The notes under the pieces are model-generated. The model ran no database searches. It was not told where the DNA came from and saw nothing but the letters and a program-made list of their open reading frames with translations. The translations under genes and the position numbers were made by a program. A DNA stretch of 6,037 nucleotides, from contig PBAG01000002.1 of assembly GCA_002715885.1 (NCBI GenBank), forward strand, positions 1,716 through 7,752, written 5' to 3'. Source of the stretch: Flavobacteriales bacterium. GTDB lineage: Bacteria > Bacteroidota > Bacteroidia > Flavobacteriales > BACL11. Below are positions 1-6,037 of this stretch, in pieces; position 1 is the first letter of the stretch; the number at the start of each line of letters is the position of its first letter.

Positions 1-1
1 T

Positions 2-544
2 GAAGCAGCAATTAAACTTGGAGAAGATGTTGTTAATGATTTTGGGAGTGTAGATGTGCTTGTCAATAATGCTGGTATTACTAGGGACAATCTACTCATG
101 AGAATGAGTGAAGAGGATTTTAACCTGGTTATGAAAGTGAATATGAACTCTGTTTTTAACAACACTAAAGCTGTTTTAAGACAAATGCTAAAACAAAGGA
201 GTGGATCAATTATAAACTTAAGTTCTGTAGTTGGTGTAAAGGGAAATGCAGGTCAAGCAAATTACTCATCTTCTAAAGCTGGAATTATTGGTTTTACTAA
301 ATCTGTTGCTTTAGAACTTGGTTCAAGAAATATCAGATGTAATGCAATAGCTCCTGGTTTTATCGAGACGGAAATGACAAAAGCTTTGAATAATAACCAA
401 GTGGATGATTGGGCACAAAATATTCCTCTAAAAAGAACTGGACAAGTTGATGATATAGCAAATACTTCATTATTTCTAGCTTCCGATATGTCATCATACA
501 TCACCGGACAAGTAATAAATGTCTGTGGTGGTATGCTAACATAG
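2..544 (+). CDS. fabG: 3-oxoacyl-ACP reductase FabG, 3' part (5' end cut by window)
   Basis: Short-chain dehydrogenase/reductase that reduces 3-oxoacyl-ACP to 3-hydroxyacyl-ACP with NADPH in type II fatty acid synthesis, in the cytosol. The reading frame is open from base 2, so the GTG at 56 is internal and not the start. About 180 residues are visible. The family is usually about 245, so the first 65 or so, with the TGxxxGIG nucleotide-binding loop, lie off the left edge. Visible marks are [13 protein letters not shown] (residues 20-32), nearly identical to E. coli FabG; the active-site Asn in VNMN (about 47); the catalytic Ser in LSSVVG (about 75); and YSSSK with Tyr about 88 and Lys about 92, at the correct Ser-Tyr spacing of 13. 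[13 protein letters not shown] and a C-terminal [11 protein letters not shown] follow. The last motif has Cys where many FabG proteins have Asp (VDGGM). The stop is TAG at 542-544, and the next ATG follows 4 bases later, so translation of the next gene is probably coupled. Another SDR is possible but unlikely given the match. Confidence 0.95.
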   Translation, partial: EAAIKLGEDVVNDFGSVDVLVNNAGITRDNLLMRMSEEDFNLVMKVNMNSVFNNTKAVLRQMLKQRSGSIINLSSVVGVKGNAGQANYSSSKAGIIGFTKSVALELGSRNIRCNAIAPGFIETEMTKALNNNQVDDWAQNIPLKRTGQVDDIANTSLFLASDMSSYITGQVINVCGGMLT

Positions 545-548
545 ATTG

Positions 549-2573
549 ATGCTTTACAACATAGCTTTTTCAAATAACTTATTTGTTCTCTGCGTTTTAT
601 TAGGCTTATTATTTACCCTAATTCTATATTACAATAAAAGAATTTTTCTTAAAAAATCTACATTTTTTTTAGTTTCAATCTTTCGATTTGTTCTAATTAC
701 AATTCTTTTATTTTTATTAATAGATCCAGTTGTTAAAACAGTAAACAAAGTCATTGAAAAACCTATTGTTGTTGTTTTACAAGATGCTTCAAGTTCTGTT
801 AAAGAAAATACATTCAATCAATTAAACAATTTTGTTAATGATCTAGATGGCTTTGATGTTTATAAATATAATTTTTCAGACAATTTGTACGATAATTTTA
901 CTGAATCAAATAATGGAAAATTTACAGATATTTCGAAAGCTTTCGATCAAATAAGTTCATCATTTGCCAATAGAAACTTATCTTCTGTTGTAATTGCTAG
1001 TGATGGATTAATCAATTCAGGTGTTAATCCACTATATAACAACAATATTAATGTTCCAATACATACCATTTGTTTAGGAGACACTAATTATTACAGCGAT
1101 AATTTAATTTCAGATGTTAAGCATAATGATATTGTTTTTTTAGGAAACAGTTTTCAATCAGAAATATATATTGAATCAAATAAATACAAAGGCAAAAAAA
1201 TCACACTTTTATTGAAAAACAATGGAAAAACATTTTATGATGAAGAAATAGAAATTAAATCGGATAATCAATTTTTTAAAATACTCGTTGAGATACCAAC
1301 TACGGAAATCGGAGTTCAGTTATATACCGCTGAGTTAGTGCCAATAGAAGGTGAAAAAAACACAGAGAATAATTTGTATAAGTTTTATGTTGATGTAGTT
1401 GAAAATAAGTACAATATCTTATTAGTTCATGATGGGTCTCATCCTGATATTGCTTCATTGGTTAATGTTATAAACCAGAACAAAGATTTTAATTTGGACG
1501 TCATGAAATCAAAAGAATTCAACTTTAATGAAGATGAATATAATCTATTGATCATTCATTCTATTTCAAAAGAAAATACAGAATTCATTAAAAAAATTAA
1601 AAGTTTAGAAAATTTACCAATTTTAATATTTTGTAAACAAGATTTTAAATTTTATTCTGAATTAATCCCAAATGTAGATTTCATAAAAAAATCAAATAAT
1701 AGTGAGGTTTTCTCTAGTGTTAATAATGACTTTTTAAATTTTAACTTTTCTGAAAAATTGACTGATTTAATTGACAATTCAACTCCCATTACTACCGCAT
1801 TTGGGATATTTAATTTATCAAATAATATTGAAGTGGCAATAAATCAAAAGATTGGCAATACTATTTCAGATTTACCCATTTTATTGTTTGATGAAAATAA
1901 TGGAAGAAAAATAGGAGTTATTTTCGGAGAAGGATTTTGGAGATGGAAATTAAAAGATTACAGATTAAATAAAAATAATGAAAGCTTTAATGAATTTTAC
2001 AACAGTATATCACAATATTTAATTTTAAAAGACGACAAAAGTAAATTTCGATTGTTTTATGATAAGGAAATTAATGAGAATCAAGAAATTATTTTTAAGG
2101 CTCAAGTATATGATGACAATTTTAAACTTGATAACAAATACGATATTAAGCTTGTATTAACTGACTCAAAAAATAAAGAATATGAATTCTTATTTGACAG
2201 AAACCAAGATCAGTATATTTTAAACATTGGAAATCTACAAGCAGACAATTACGAATTATTTGCTAAAGTTGAAAAAAGAAATTTGGAAAAATTTGGAAAA
2301 ATAAGTATTAAAGAAATACAGTTAGAGAAATTATCTTTAGTAGCAAATCATCAATTACTATACGCCTTGAGTCAATCGAGTGGGGGTAACTCATTTTATC
2401 CATCAAACTTCTCTTCTTTAATTGATTTAATCAATGAAAATCAAAATAAAAATTCACTTTTGATATTAGAGGATAAATTAAAACAGTTGATCGATTTTGA
2501 GTGGATTTTATTAATTTTGTTAAGTCTAATTTCATTAGAATGGTTAGTTAGAAAATATAATGGTTTAATATAA
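549..2573 (+). CDS. Membrane-anchored vWA-domain protein with GATase1-like region (674 aa)
   Basis: Large inner-membrane protein of unknown function. ATG at 549 is chosen as the start; a TTG at 546 would add one residue. Two N-terminal membrane segments (about 11-28 and 37-59) are followed by a long, probably periplasmic part, and a last segment lies at about 651-664 with the basic tail VRKYNG. Residues 71-180 look like a vWA domain with a complete MIDAS metal site: DASSS (Asp79, Ser81, Ser83), Thr126 in KFTD, and Asp152 in ASDG. Residues about 185-285 look like a beta-sandwich of CARDB/Ig type. Residues about 286-470 resemble the class I glutamine-amidotransferase-like domain that accompanies vWA in large membrane proteins, ending in GEGFWRWKL (460-468). 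A further beta-rich part precedes the C-terminal helix. Genes of this build occur near Bat-type vWA proteins in other bacteria, but no BatA/B or MoxR is visible here. It is flanked by fabG and a lipoprotein gene at 4-base gaps. The vWA call is fairly sure, the other domains moderate, and the function unknown. Confidence 0.7.
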   Translation: MLYNIAFSNNLFVLCVLLGLLFTLILYYNKRIFLKKSTFFLVSIFRFVLITILLFLLIDPVVKTVNKVIEKPIVVVLQDASSSVKENTFNQLNNFVNDLDGFDVYKYNFSDNLYDNFTESNNGKFTDISKAFDQISSSFANRNLSSVVIASDGLINSGVNPLYNNNINVPIHTICLGDTNYYSDNLISDVKHNDIVFLGNSFQSEIYIESNKYKGKKITLLLKNNGKTFYDEEIEIKSDNQFFKILVEIPTTEIGVQLYTAELVPIEGEKNTENNLYKFYVDVVENKYNILLVHDGSHPDIASLVNVINQNKDFNLDVMKSKEFNFNEDEYNLLIIHSISKENTEFIKKIKSLENLPILIFCKQDFKFYSELIPNVDFIKKSNNSEVFSSVNNDFLNFNFSEKLTDLIDNSTPITTAFGIFNLSNNIEVAINQKIGNTISDLPILLFDENNGRKIGVIFGEGFWRWKLKDYRLNKNNESFNEFYNSISQYLILKDDKSKFRLFYDKEINENQEIIFKAQVYDDNFKLDNKYDIKLVLTDSKNKEYEFLFDRNQDQYILNIGNLQADNYELFAKVEKRNLEKFGKISIKEIQLEKLSLVANHQLLYALSQSSGGNSFYPSNFSSLIDLINENQNKNSLLILEDKLKQLIDFEWILLILLSLISLEWLVRKYNGLI

Positions 2574-2577
2574 TTTT

Positions 2578-3612
2578 ATGAAAATTTTTAAAATAATCAT
2601 TTTAATCTGTGCTTTGGCTCTGTCATCATGCACCACATCATCAATTGTTGTTTCAATTCAAAAACCTGCAGATATAACTATACCAAGTGACATAAAGACT
2701 GTGGTTGTTGCTAACAGGTCCTTACCAGCCAAAAAAAACCTAGCTGGAAATATTATTGAAGGACTTGTTACAGGAGAGGGTATAGGAACTGACAAAATGG
2801 GATCTAAGTATTGTGTTGAAGGTCTAGTTTCAATACTTGATGATTCAGAAAGATATGAAACTAAAAATATCGGGGATTTAGAGCTCAAAGGCACTGGGAC
2901 ATCTTCTTTTCCTCCTCCATTAAAGTGGAAAAAAGTAAATAAATTATGTAAAACATATAATGCTGATGCATTAATTGTTTTAGAAACATTTGATTCGGAT
3001 TCTCGAATTCTTTATGCAAAACCTGTGAGAAGAACAGTAAAGAAAAATGGTAAAAAAATTGTCGAAATGAGACATAAAGCAATTCTAGAAATGAAAATTG
3101 TCTCTGGATGGAGAATTTATGACAATTCTAAGCAAATAATAATAGATGAAAACAAATTTACTGAGCTAAAAGAATTTTCTGCCTGGGGAAGCTCTAACAA
3201 AGATGCAGAAAGTAAACTTCCTTACAGAAGCTCAGCTCTTAAACAATCAGGTGATTTCGCAGGATTTAATTATGGTAAAAGAATTTCTCCGATATGGATT
3301 CAGGCTAGAAGAGTTTTTTATTCTGGTAAGGAAGATTTACTTAAAAAAGCATCAAAAGATGTTAAATCTAACCAGTGGGACGATGCTATAACAATTTGGA
3401 AAGACATGGTCAACTTGAATGATAAAAAAATTGCATCAAAAGCATCTTATAATATGGCACTGGCTTCAGAAATTAAGGGATATTTAGACGCTGCCATAGA
3501 TTGGGCAAAAAAAGCTAAAGCGTTAGGAGATAAAAAAGCTAACTCGTATATTAGCATTTTAAATAAAAGAAAGGAAGATCAGATTAAATTAAATAAACAA
3601 TTAAATAATTAA
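2578..3612 (+). CDS. DUF6340-type lipoprotein with C-terminal TPR-like repeats (344 aa)
   Basis: Predicted lipoprotein. The hydrophobic leader at residues 4-15 ends in the lipobox LSSC with Cys18 as the lipidation site, so export by Sec and processing by signal peptidase II are expected. No charged sorting signal follows the Cys (TTSSIVVSI), so inner or outer membrane cannot be decided. The body has a predicted alpha/beta part (about 38-250) with recognisable blocks: TVVVANRSLP (41-50), YNADALIVLETFDSD (127-141), VSGWRIYD (175-182) and a Pro-rich FPPPLKWKKV (111-120). This arrangement resembles the Bacteroidota family DUF6340, a match made from memory. Residues about 255-320 form two TPR-like helix pairs, with the second (about 286-319, ending DAAIDWAKKAKALG) closest to the TPR pattern, suggesting protein binding. 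The ATG lies 4 bases after the preceding stop and the next gene starts 3 bases after this one. The biochemical role is unknown. Confidence 0.7.
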   Translation: MKIFKIIILICALALSSCTTSSIVVSIQKPADITIPSDIKTVVVANRSLPAKKNLAGNIIEGLVTGEGIGTDKMGSKYCVEGLVSILDDSERYETKNIGDLELKGTGTSSFPPPLKWKKVNKLCKTYNADALIVLETFDSDSRILYAKPVRRTVKKNGKKIVEMRHKAILEMKIVSGWRIYDNSKQIIIDENKFTELKEFSAWGSSNKDAESKLPYRSSALKQSGDFAGFNYGKRISPIWIQARRVFYSGKEDLLKKASKDVKSNQWDDAITIWKDMVNLNDKKIASKASYNMALASEIKGYLDAAIDWAKKAKALGDKKANSYISILNKRKEDQIKLNKQLNN

Positions 3613-3615
3613 AAT

Positions 3616-4440
3616 ATGGAAAATCAGGGTTTGCCTAGGGCATTAGTAATGGGAATAGCAGGTTTAATTTTTATAGTTCTTTTTGGTTCAAGTATGTTTG
3701 TGACCATTGAGCCTGGTGAAAAGGGAGTTCTTTTTAAGAAATTTGGAGGTGGACTTGACAAAGAGACAGTTTACCCTCAAGGATTTCACATTATTGCTCC
3801 ATGGAATACAATGCATGTTTACGATGTAAAATTTAAAGATACTTTTGAAAAAATGGAAGTGCTTTCTAAAAACGGTTTATCAATCAAAATTGATCTATCG
3901 TTTAGATATCAGCCTGTTTCTGATCAAATCGGTTACTTACATGATGAAGTTGGGAAAGACTATTTGGAAAAAATTATAAAGCCTGAAATTAGATCCGTAA
4001 CTAGAGAGGTAATTGGTAATTATCTTCCAGAAGAACTTTATTCAACTAAAAGAGAAGCAATTGAAGATGAGATTTATGATAGTACAAAGAAAAAAATTGA
4101 ATCAAAATACTTAATGTTAGATGCGATCTTAATTAGAGATGTAACTCTTCCTCAGACCTTAAGAGCTGCAATAGAACAAAAACTTAAGCAAGAACAAGAA
4201 GCTCTCGAGTATGAATTTAAAATAGACAAAGCAAAAAAAGAAGCAGAAAGAAAAGAAATTGAGGCGAAAGGTATTTCTGAATTTCAAAAAATTGTCACAA
4301 GAACAATTACTCCGCAGTTACTAAAATGGAAAGGAATCGAAGCAACTCAAGAGATATCAAAATCTCCAAATACCAAAGTAGTTGTTATTGGAAATAATGA
4401 CGGTGAATTACCAATTATTCTTGGAGGGGACAATAAATAA
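3616..4440 (+). CDS. Prohibitin-family (SPFH/Band 7) membrane protein (274 aa)
   Basis: Inner-membrane scaffold protein of the prohibitin group. Such proteins assemble into large ring or cage structures and often modulate membrane proteases such as FtsH. One N-terminal membrane segment (about 9-29) is followed by the SPFH core (about 29-190), with IEPGEKGVLFKKFGG (31-45), the YPQGFHIIAPWN block (53-64), VYDVKFKD (68-75), the LSIKIDLSFRYQP strand pair (88-100), and DAILIRDVTLPQTLRAAIE (169-187). A charged helix rich in Lys, Glu and Ala (about 187-220) should form the usual coiled coil. The C-terminus has the family block LLKWKGIEAT (235-244), KVVVIGN (254-260) and a Leu-Pro-Ile-Ile-Leu-like end. 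The length is normal for bacterial prohibitins. TAAAAT overlaps the preceding stop codon directly before the ATG. It is the fourth gene of the tight unit after fabG. No hflK/hflC partner or nfeD is present, which argues for prohibitin rather than HflC or flotillin. Confidence 0.9.
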   Translation: MENQGLPRALVMGIAGLIFIVLFGSSMFVTIEPGEKGVLFKKFGGGLDKETVYPQGFHIIAPWNTMHVYDVKFKDTFEKMEVLSKNGLSIKIDLSFRYQPVSDQIGYLHDEVGKDYLEKIIKPEIRSVTREVIGNYLPEELYSTKREAIEDEIYDSTKKKIESKYLMLDAILIRDVTLPQTLRAAIEQKLKQEQEALEYEFKIDKAKKEAERKEIEAKGISEFQKIVTRTITPQLLKWKGIEATQEISKSPNTKVVVIGNNDGELPIILGGDNK

Positions 4441-4471
4441 TATTATTAAACGTTTTTGAAATAACAAAAAA

Positions 4472-4476
4472 TAAAA
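4472..4476 (+). promoter_or_regulatory. TAAAA translation-start element before the small secreted protein gene
   Basis: TAAAA ends two bases before ATG 4479, within an A-rich leader and with no Shine-Dalgarno sequence. In Flavobacterium the consensus near start codons is TAAAA, not AGGAGG, so this supports the chosen start. In a sequence this rich in A and T the match could be chance. No convincing -7 box (TAnnTTTG) was found in the 38-base gap, which leaves read-through from the operon as the simpler idea. Confidence 0.4.
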
Positions 4477-4478
4477 AG

Positions 4479-4940
4479 ATGAAAAATTTATTATTATTAA
4501 CACTAGTAGCGACTATTCCTTTTATGTCTATTGCACAAAAAAGATCTAAAAAAGGAACTAATGCAAAAATGAGTAAGTTCGAGAAAAAATCTCCTTCAGA
4601 ATATGAATATATGATAATTGAAGGTGTCCAATCCATTATGTCTGAGGAGGAACAAATGATGGATCAAGAAGAACTAGCTGCTAGAGATGGAGCTAAAGGT
4701 GATATGAAAATGAAGGGAATGATTAAAAGTAGGTATAAGCATTTTGTTCGTTTTGATACTGGAAAAATTACGCCAGAGCAAGTAGAGTTAAATAAACTAG
4801 CAAGGTCATGTTATCATATGTCTGATGCATTACTTCAAGCTACAAAGTTGGGATGGGAATTTATAAATGCTAGTCATATAAACACAGAAGAATATATAAC
4901 TCATTTTTATTATATGAAGCGAAAGCGAGATGCTAAATAA
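4479..4940 (+). CDS. Small exported protein of unknown function (153 aa)
   Basis: I do not recognise this family. A clear Sec signal peptide is present: MKN, a Leu-rich core (residues 4-15), and a likely cut after Ser-Ile-Ala (17-19) before Gln20. There is no lipobox, so the mature protein should be soluble in the periplasm or secreted. The mature part starts very basic (KRSKKGTNAKMSKFEKK). A predicted helical, acidic and Met-rich stretch follows (about 41-69, with MSEEEQMMDQEELAARDG), then KGDMKMKGMIKSRY and a more hydrophobic C-terminal half (about 88-146) with one Cys (111) in ARSCYHMSDALLQATKLGWEFINA. That last part reads like a small alpha/beta domain. No type IX secretion C-terminal domain is seen. 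The gene starts 38 bases after the prohibitin gene, with TAAAA before the ATG, and a terminator follows the stop. Codon use resembles the neighbours. That it is a real gene is very likely; its role is open. Confidence 0.85.
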   Translation: MKNLLLLTLVATIPFMSIAQKRSKKGTNAKMSKFEKKSPSEYEYMIIEGVQSIMSEEEQMMDQEELAARDGAKGDMKMKGMIKSRYKHFVRFDTGKITPEQVELNKLARSCYHMSDALLQATKLGWEFINASHINTEEYITHFYYMKRKRDAK

Positions 4941-4959
4941 CTAACTCAAAGTTTTAAAG

Positions 4960-4986
4960 AAAACCTACTTTTAAGTAGGTTTTTTT
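4960..4986. terminator. Intrinsic terminator, probably two-way, between convergent genes
   Basis: The arms AAAACCTACTT (4960-4970) and AAGTAGGTTTT (4973-4983) are perfect inverted repeats. With a realistic loop of six bases the stem is nine pairs. Six or more T follow the GG on the plus strand (4980-4986), as expected for Rho-independent termination of the plus-strand unit 20 bases after its last stop. On the minus strand the hairpin is followed by a T-rich tail (TTTTCTTT), so it can also end hutI, whose TAA stop (complement of 4985-4987) overlaps the T-tract. Confidence 0.85.
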
Positions 4987-6037
4987 ATTTGATTTCTTTT
5001 CCTCTTAGAAAAACCTTATTTATTAAGTTTTCACCAAAAGAATAATTGAGATACTGATAAGATGGTATTTGCTTTGTTATAAAGAAATTAGCTTTTTTTC
5101 CAATTGATATAGTTCCAATTTCTTTATGTAATTCCATTGCATATGCACCATTAATTGTAGTTGCATTTATTACTTGTTCTGAACTAAGCTTTAATTTAAT
5201 ACTACCTAGAGAAGATACAAAATTCATATTTCCACTTGGGGATGAGCCAGGATTATAGTCAGTCGCTAGATTAAATGGAATATTTTTCTCTATAAATTCT
5301 TTTGCTGGACTATATGGAATTCCAAGAAAAAAAGAACACGAAGGAAGTAAAGTAGCAATGCAATTTGAATCTTTAAAGGCTAAAAAGTCTTCATCTTTCA
5401 TTACTTCCAAATGATCTACAGAAATACAATCATTATCAATACTTGTTTTTACACCTCCAATGCTGTTGAATTGGTTGACATGTGTTTTACCTTTTAAGCC
5501 AAATTTTTTTCCAGCTTTTAAAATCTTTATGGTATCCTCTACATTAAAGTACCCATCTTCGCAAAAAACATCAATATAATCAGCTAAGTTTTCGGACTTT
5601 ATCAGTGGGAGCATGTCATTTATTAAATGATCGACATATTCTGATTTTTTATTTTTAAAATTTAATGGCACTGCATGTGCACCTAAAAAAGTTGACTTGA
5701 TAAAAATTGGTGAATTTTCTTTAAGTTTTTTTATGACTCTCAAGATTTTCAGCTCTGACTCTAAACTTAATCCATAACCGCTTTTTATTTCAATTGCACC
5801 AGTTCCCTTTAAAATTATTTTATTTAATCTAGCAAGGGATCTTTCAAATAATTCATCATCATCTATTTCACTAATTTTTTTTGCTGAATTTAATATTCCC
5901 CCTCCTTTTTTAGCTATTTCTTGATATGAAAGTCCATTAATTCTATCAAAAAATTCTTTTTCTCTCGATTCTGCATAAACTAGATGGGTATGACTATCAC
6001 AATAGGAGGGAAAGACTATTCCTTCTTCCGCATCAAC
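4985..6037 (-). CDS. hutI: Imidazolonepropionase HutI (N-terminus cut by window)
   Basis: Amidohydrolase of the histidine degradation pathway: it hydrolyses 4-imidazolone-5-propanoate to N-formimino-L-glutamate in the cytosol. The frame is open from the right edge (6037) to TAA at 4985-4987, giving 350 residues. The family has about 400-420, so roughly 60 N-terminal residues are missing. The TTG at 5741-5743 is an internal Leu, not a start. Counting from the edge, visible marks are CDSHTHLV (13-20, the first metal His pair, His16 and His18), SREKEF (24-29), YQEIAKKGGGIL (38-49), IEIKSGYGLSLE (82-93), FLGAHAVP (117-124), DVFCEDG (156-162), KTHVNQFNSIGG (184-195) with metal His186, VDHLE (207-211) with His209, and LATDYNPGSSP (257-267) with metal Asp260. 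All key residues are present and the gene appears intact where visible. It is convergent with the left-hand unit and shares its terminator. Other hut genes may lie beyond the right edge. Confidence 0.97.
   Translation of the reverse strand, partial: VDAEEGIVFPSYCDSHTHLVYAESREKEFFDRINGLSYQEIAKKGGGILNSAKKISEIDDDELFERSLARLNKIILKGTGAIEIKSGYGLSLESELKILRVIKKLKENSPIFIKSTFLGAHAVPLNFKNKKSEYVDHLINDMLPLIKSENLADYIDVFCEDGYFNVEDTIKILKAGKKFGLKGKTHVNQFNSIGGVKTSIDNDCISVDHLEVMKDEDFLAFKDSNCIATLLPSCSFFLGIPYSPAKEFIEKNIPFNLATDYNPGSSPSGNMNFVSSLGSIKLKLSSEQVINATTINGAYAMELHKEIGTISIGKKANFFITKQIPSYQYLNYSFGENLINKVFLRGKEIK

Noticed and set aside
262..573. Minus-strand open frame of 103 codons across the end of fabG
   Set aside because: It lies antisense to a well-conserved FabG region with catalytic motifs, has no recognisable domain, and its frame is explained by the coding strand.
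2658..3082. Two minus-strand open frames inside the lipoprotein gene
   Set aside because: Both are antisense to a convincing lipoprotein gene, have no leader or family signal, and have low-complexity translations.
3203..3391. Plus-strand open frame of 62 codons in another frame of the lipoprotein gene
   Set aside because: It lies fully inside the lipoprotein gene and shows no domain or start element; it is a frame shadow.
4436..4447. Short palindrome AATAATATTATT at the end of the prohibitin gene
   Set aside because: It has only A and T, no stable stem and no T-tract after it, so it is not a terminator; such palindromes are expected by chance here.
4441..4478. Possible promoter for the small exported protein gene (TTTTTG near 4453-4458)
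   Set aside because: The Bacteroidota -7 box TAnnTTTG is not matched (CGTTTTTG is seen) and no well-spaced -33 TTG stands out above the AT-rich background.
4415..4636. Minus-strand open frame across the start of the small exported protein gene
   Set aside because: It overlaps a gene with a clear signal peptide on the plus strand, and its translation looks like chance hydrophobic sequence from an AT-rich region.
4985..5743. Reading hutI as a 252-residue protein starting at TTG 5741-5743
   Set aside because: The frame continues open to the right edge and encodes the conserved N-terminal half of HutI, including CDSHTHLV and IEIKSGYGL, so the TTG is internal.

Overview
The window is strongly AT-rich and looks like ordinary chromosomal sequence from a member of the Bacteroidota, most likely a marine-type Flavobacteriia. 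The evidence for this is Lys/Asn/Ile-rich proteins, no Shine-Dalgarno (AGGAGG-type) sites before the internal starts, A-rich leaders with a TAAAA element, a lipoprotein of DUF6340 type, a prohibitin-like protein with the usual C-terminal block, and the HutI variant sequence HVNQFN. The assignment rests on protein style and remembered families, not on a database search.

Layout. Positions 1-4940 hold five plus-strand genes: the 3' part of fabG (cut by the left edge), a 674-residue membrane protein with a von Willebrand factor A (vWA) domain, a DUF6340-type lipoprotein with C-terminal TPR-like helices, a prohibitin/SPFH membrane protein, and a small secreted protein of unknown function. The first four genes are separated by only 3-4 bases and almost certainly form one transcription unit. 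The fifth follows after 38 bases and may belong to it. An inverted repeat with a T-tract at 4960-4986 ends this unit. It also lies at the end of a convergent minus-strand gene, hutI (imidazolonepropionase), which runs off the right edge without its N-terminus.

How the genes may work together. FabG is the ketoacyl-ACP reductase of fatty acid synthesis. The next three products are predicted to be tied to the membrane: a vWA protein with a large periplasmic part, a lipoprotein, and an SPFH scaffold. The fifth product is exported. A shared role in envelope or membrane upkeep linked to lipid supply is a reasonable inference, but the sequence does not prove it. HutI belongs to histidine breakdown and is unrelated to the unit on the left.

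There is no mobile element, CRISPR array, RNA gene, toxin pair or clear defence system. No stretch longer than about 45 bases lacks a gene. The least understood parts are the vWA / lipoprotein / SPFH gene set and the small exported protein.
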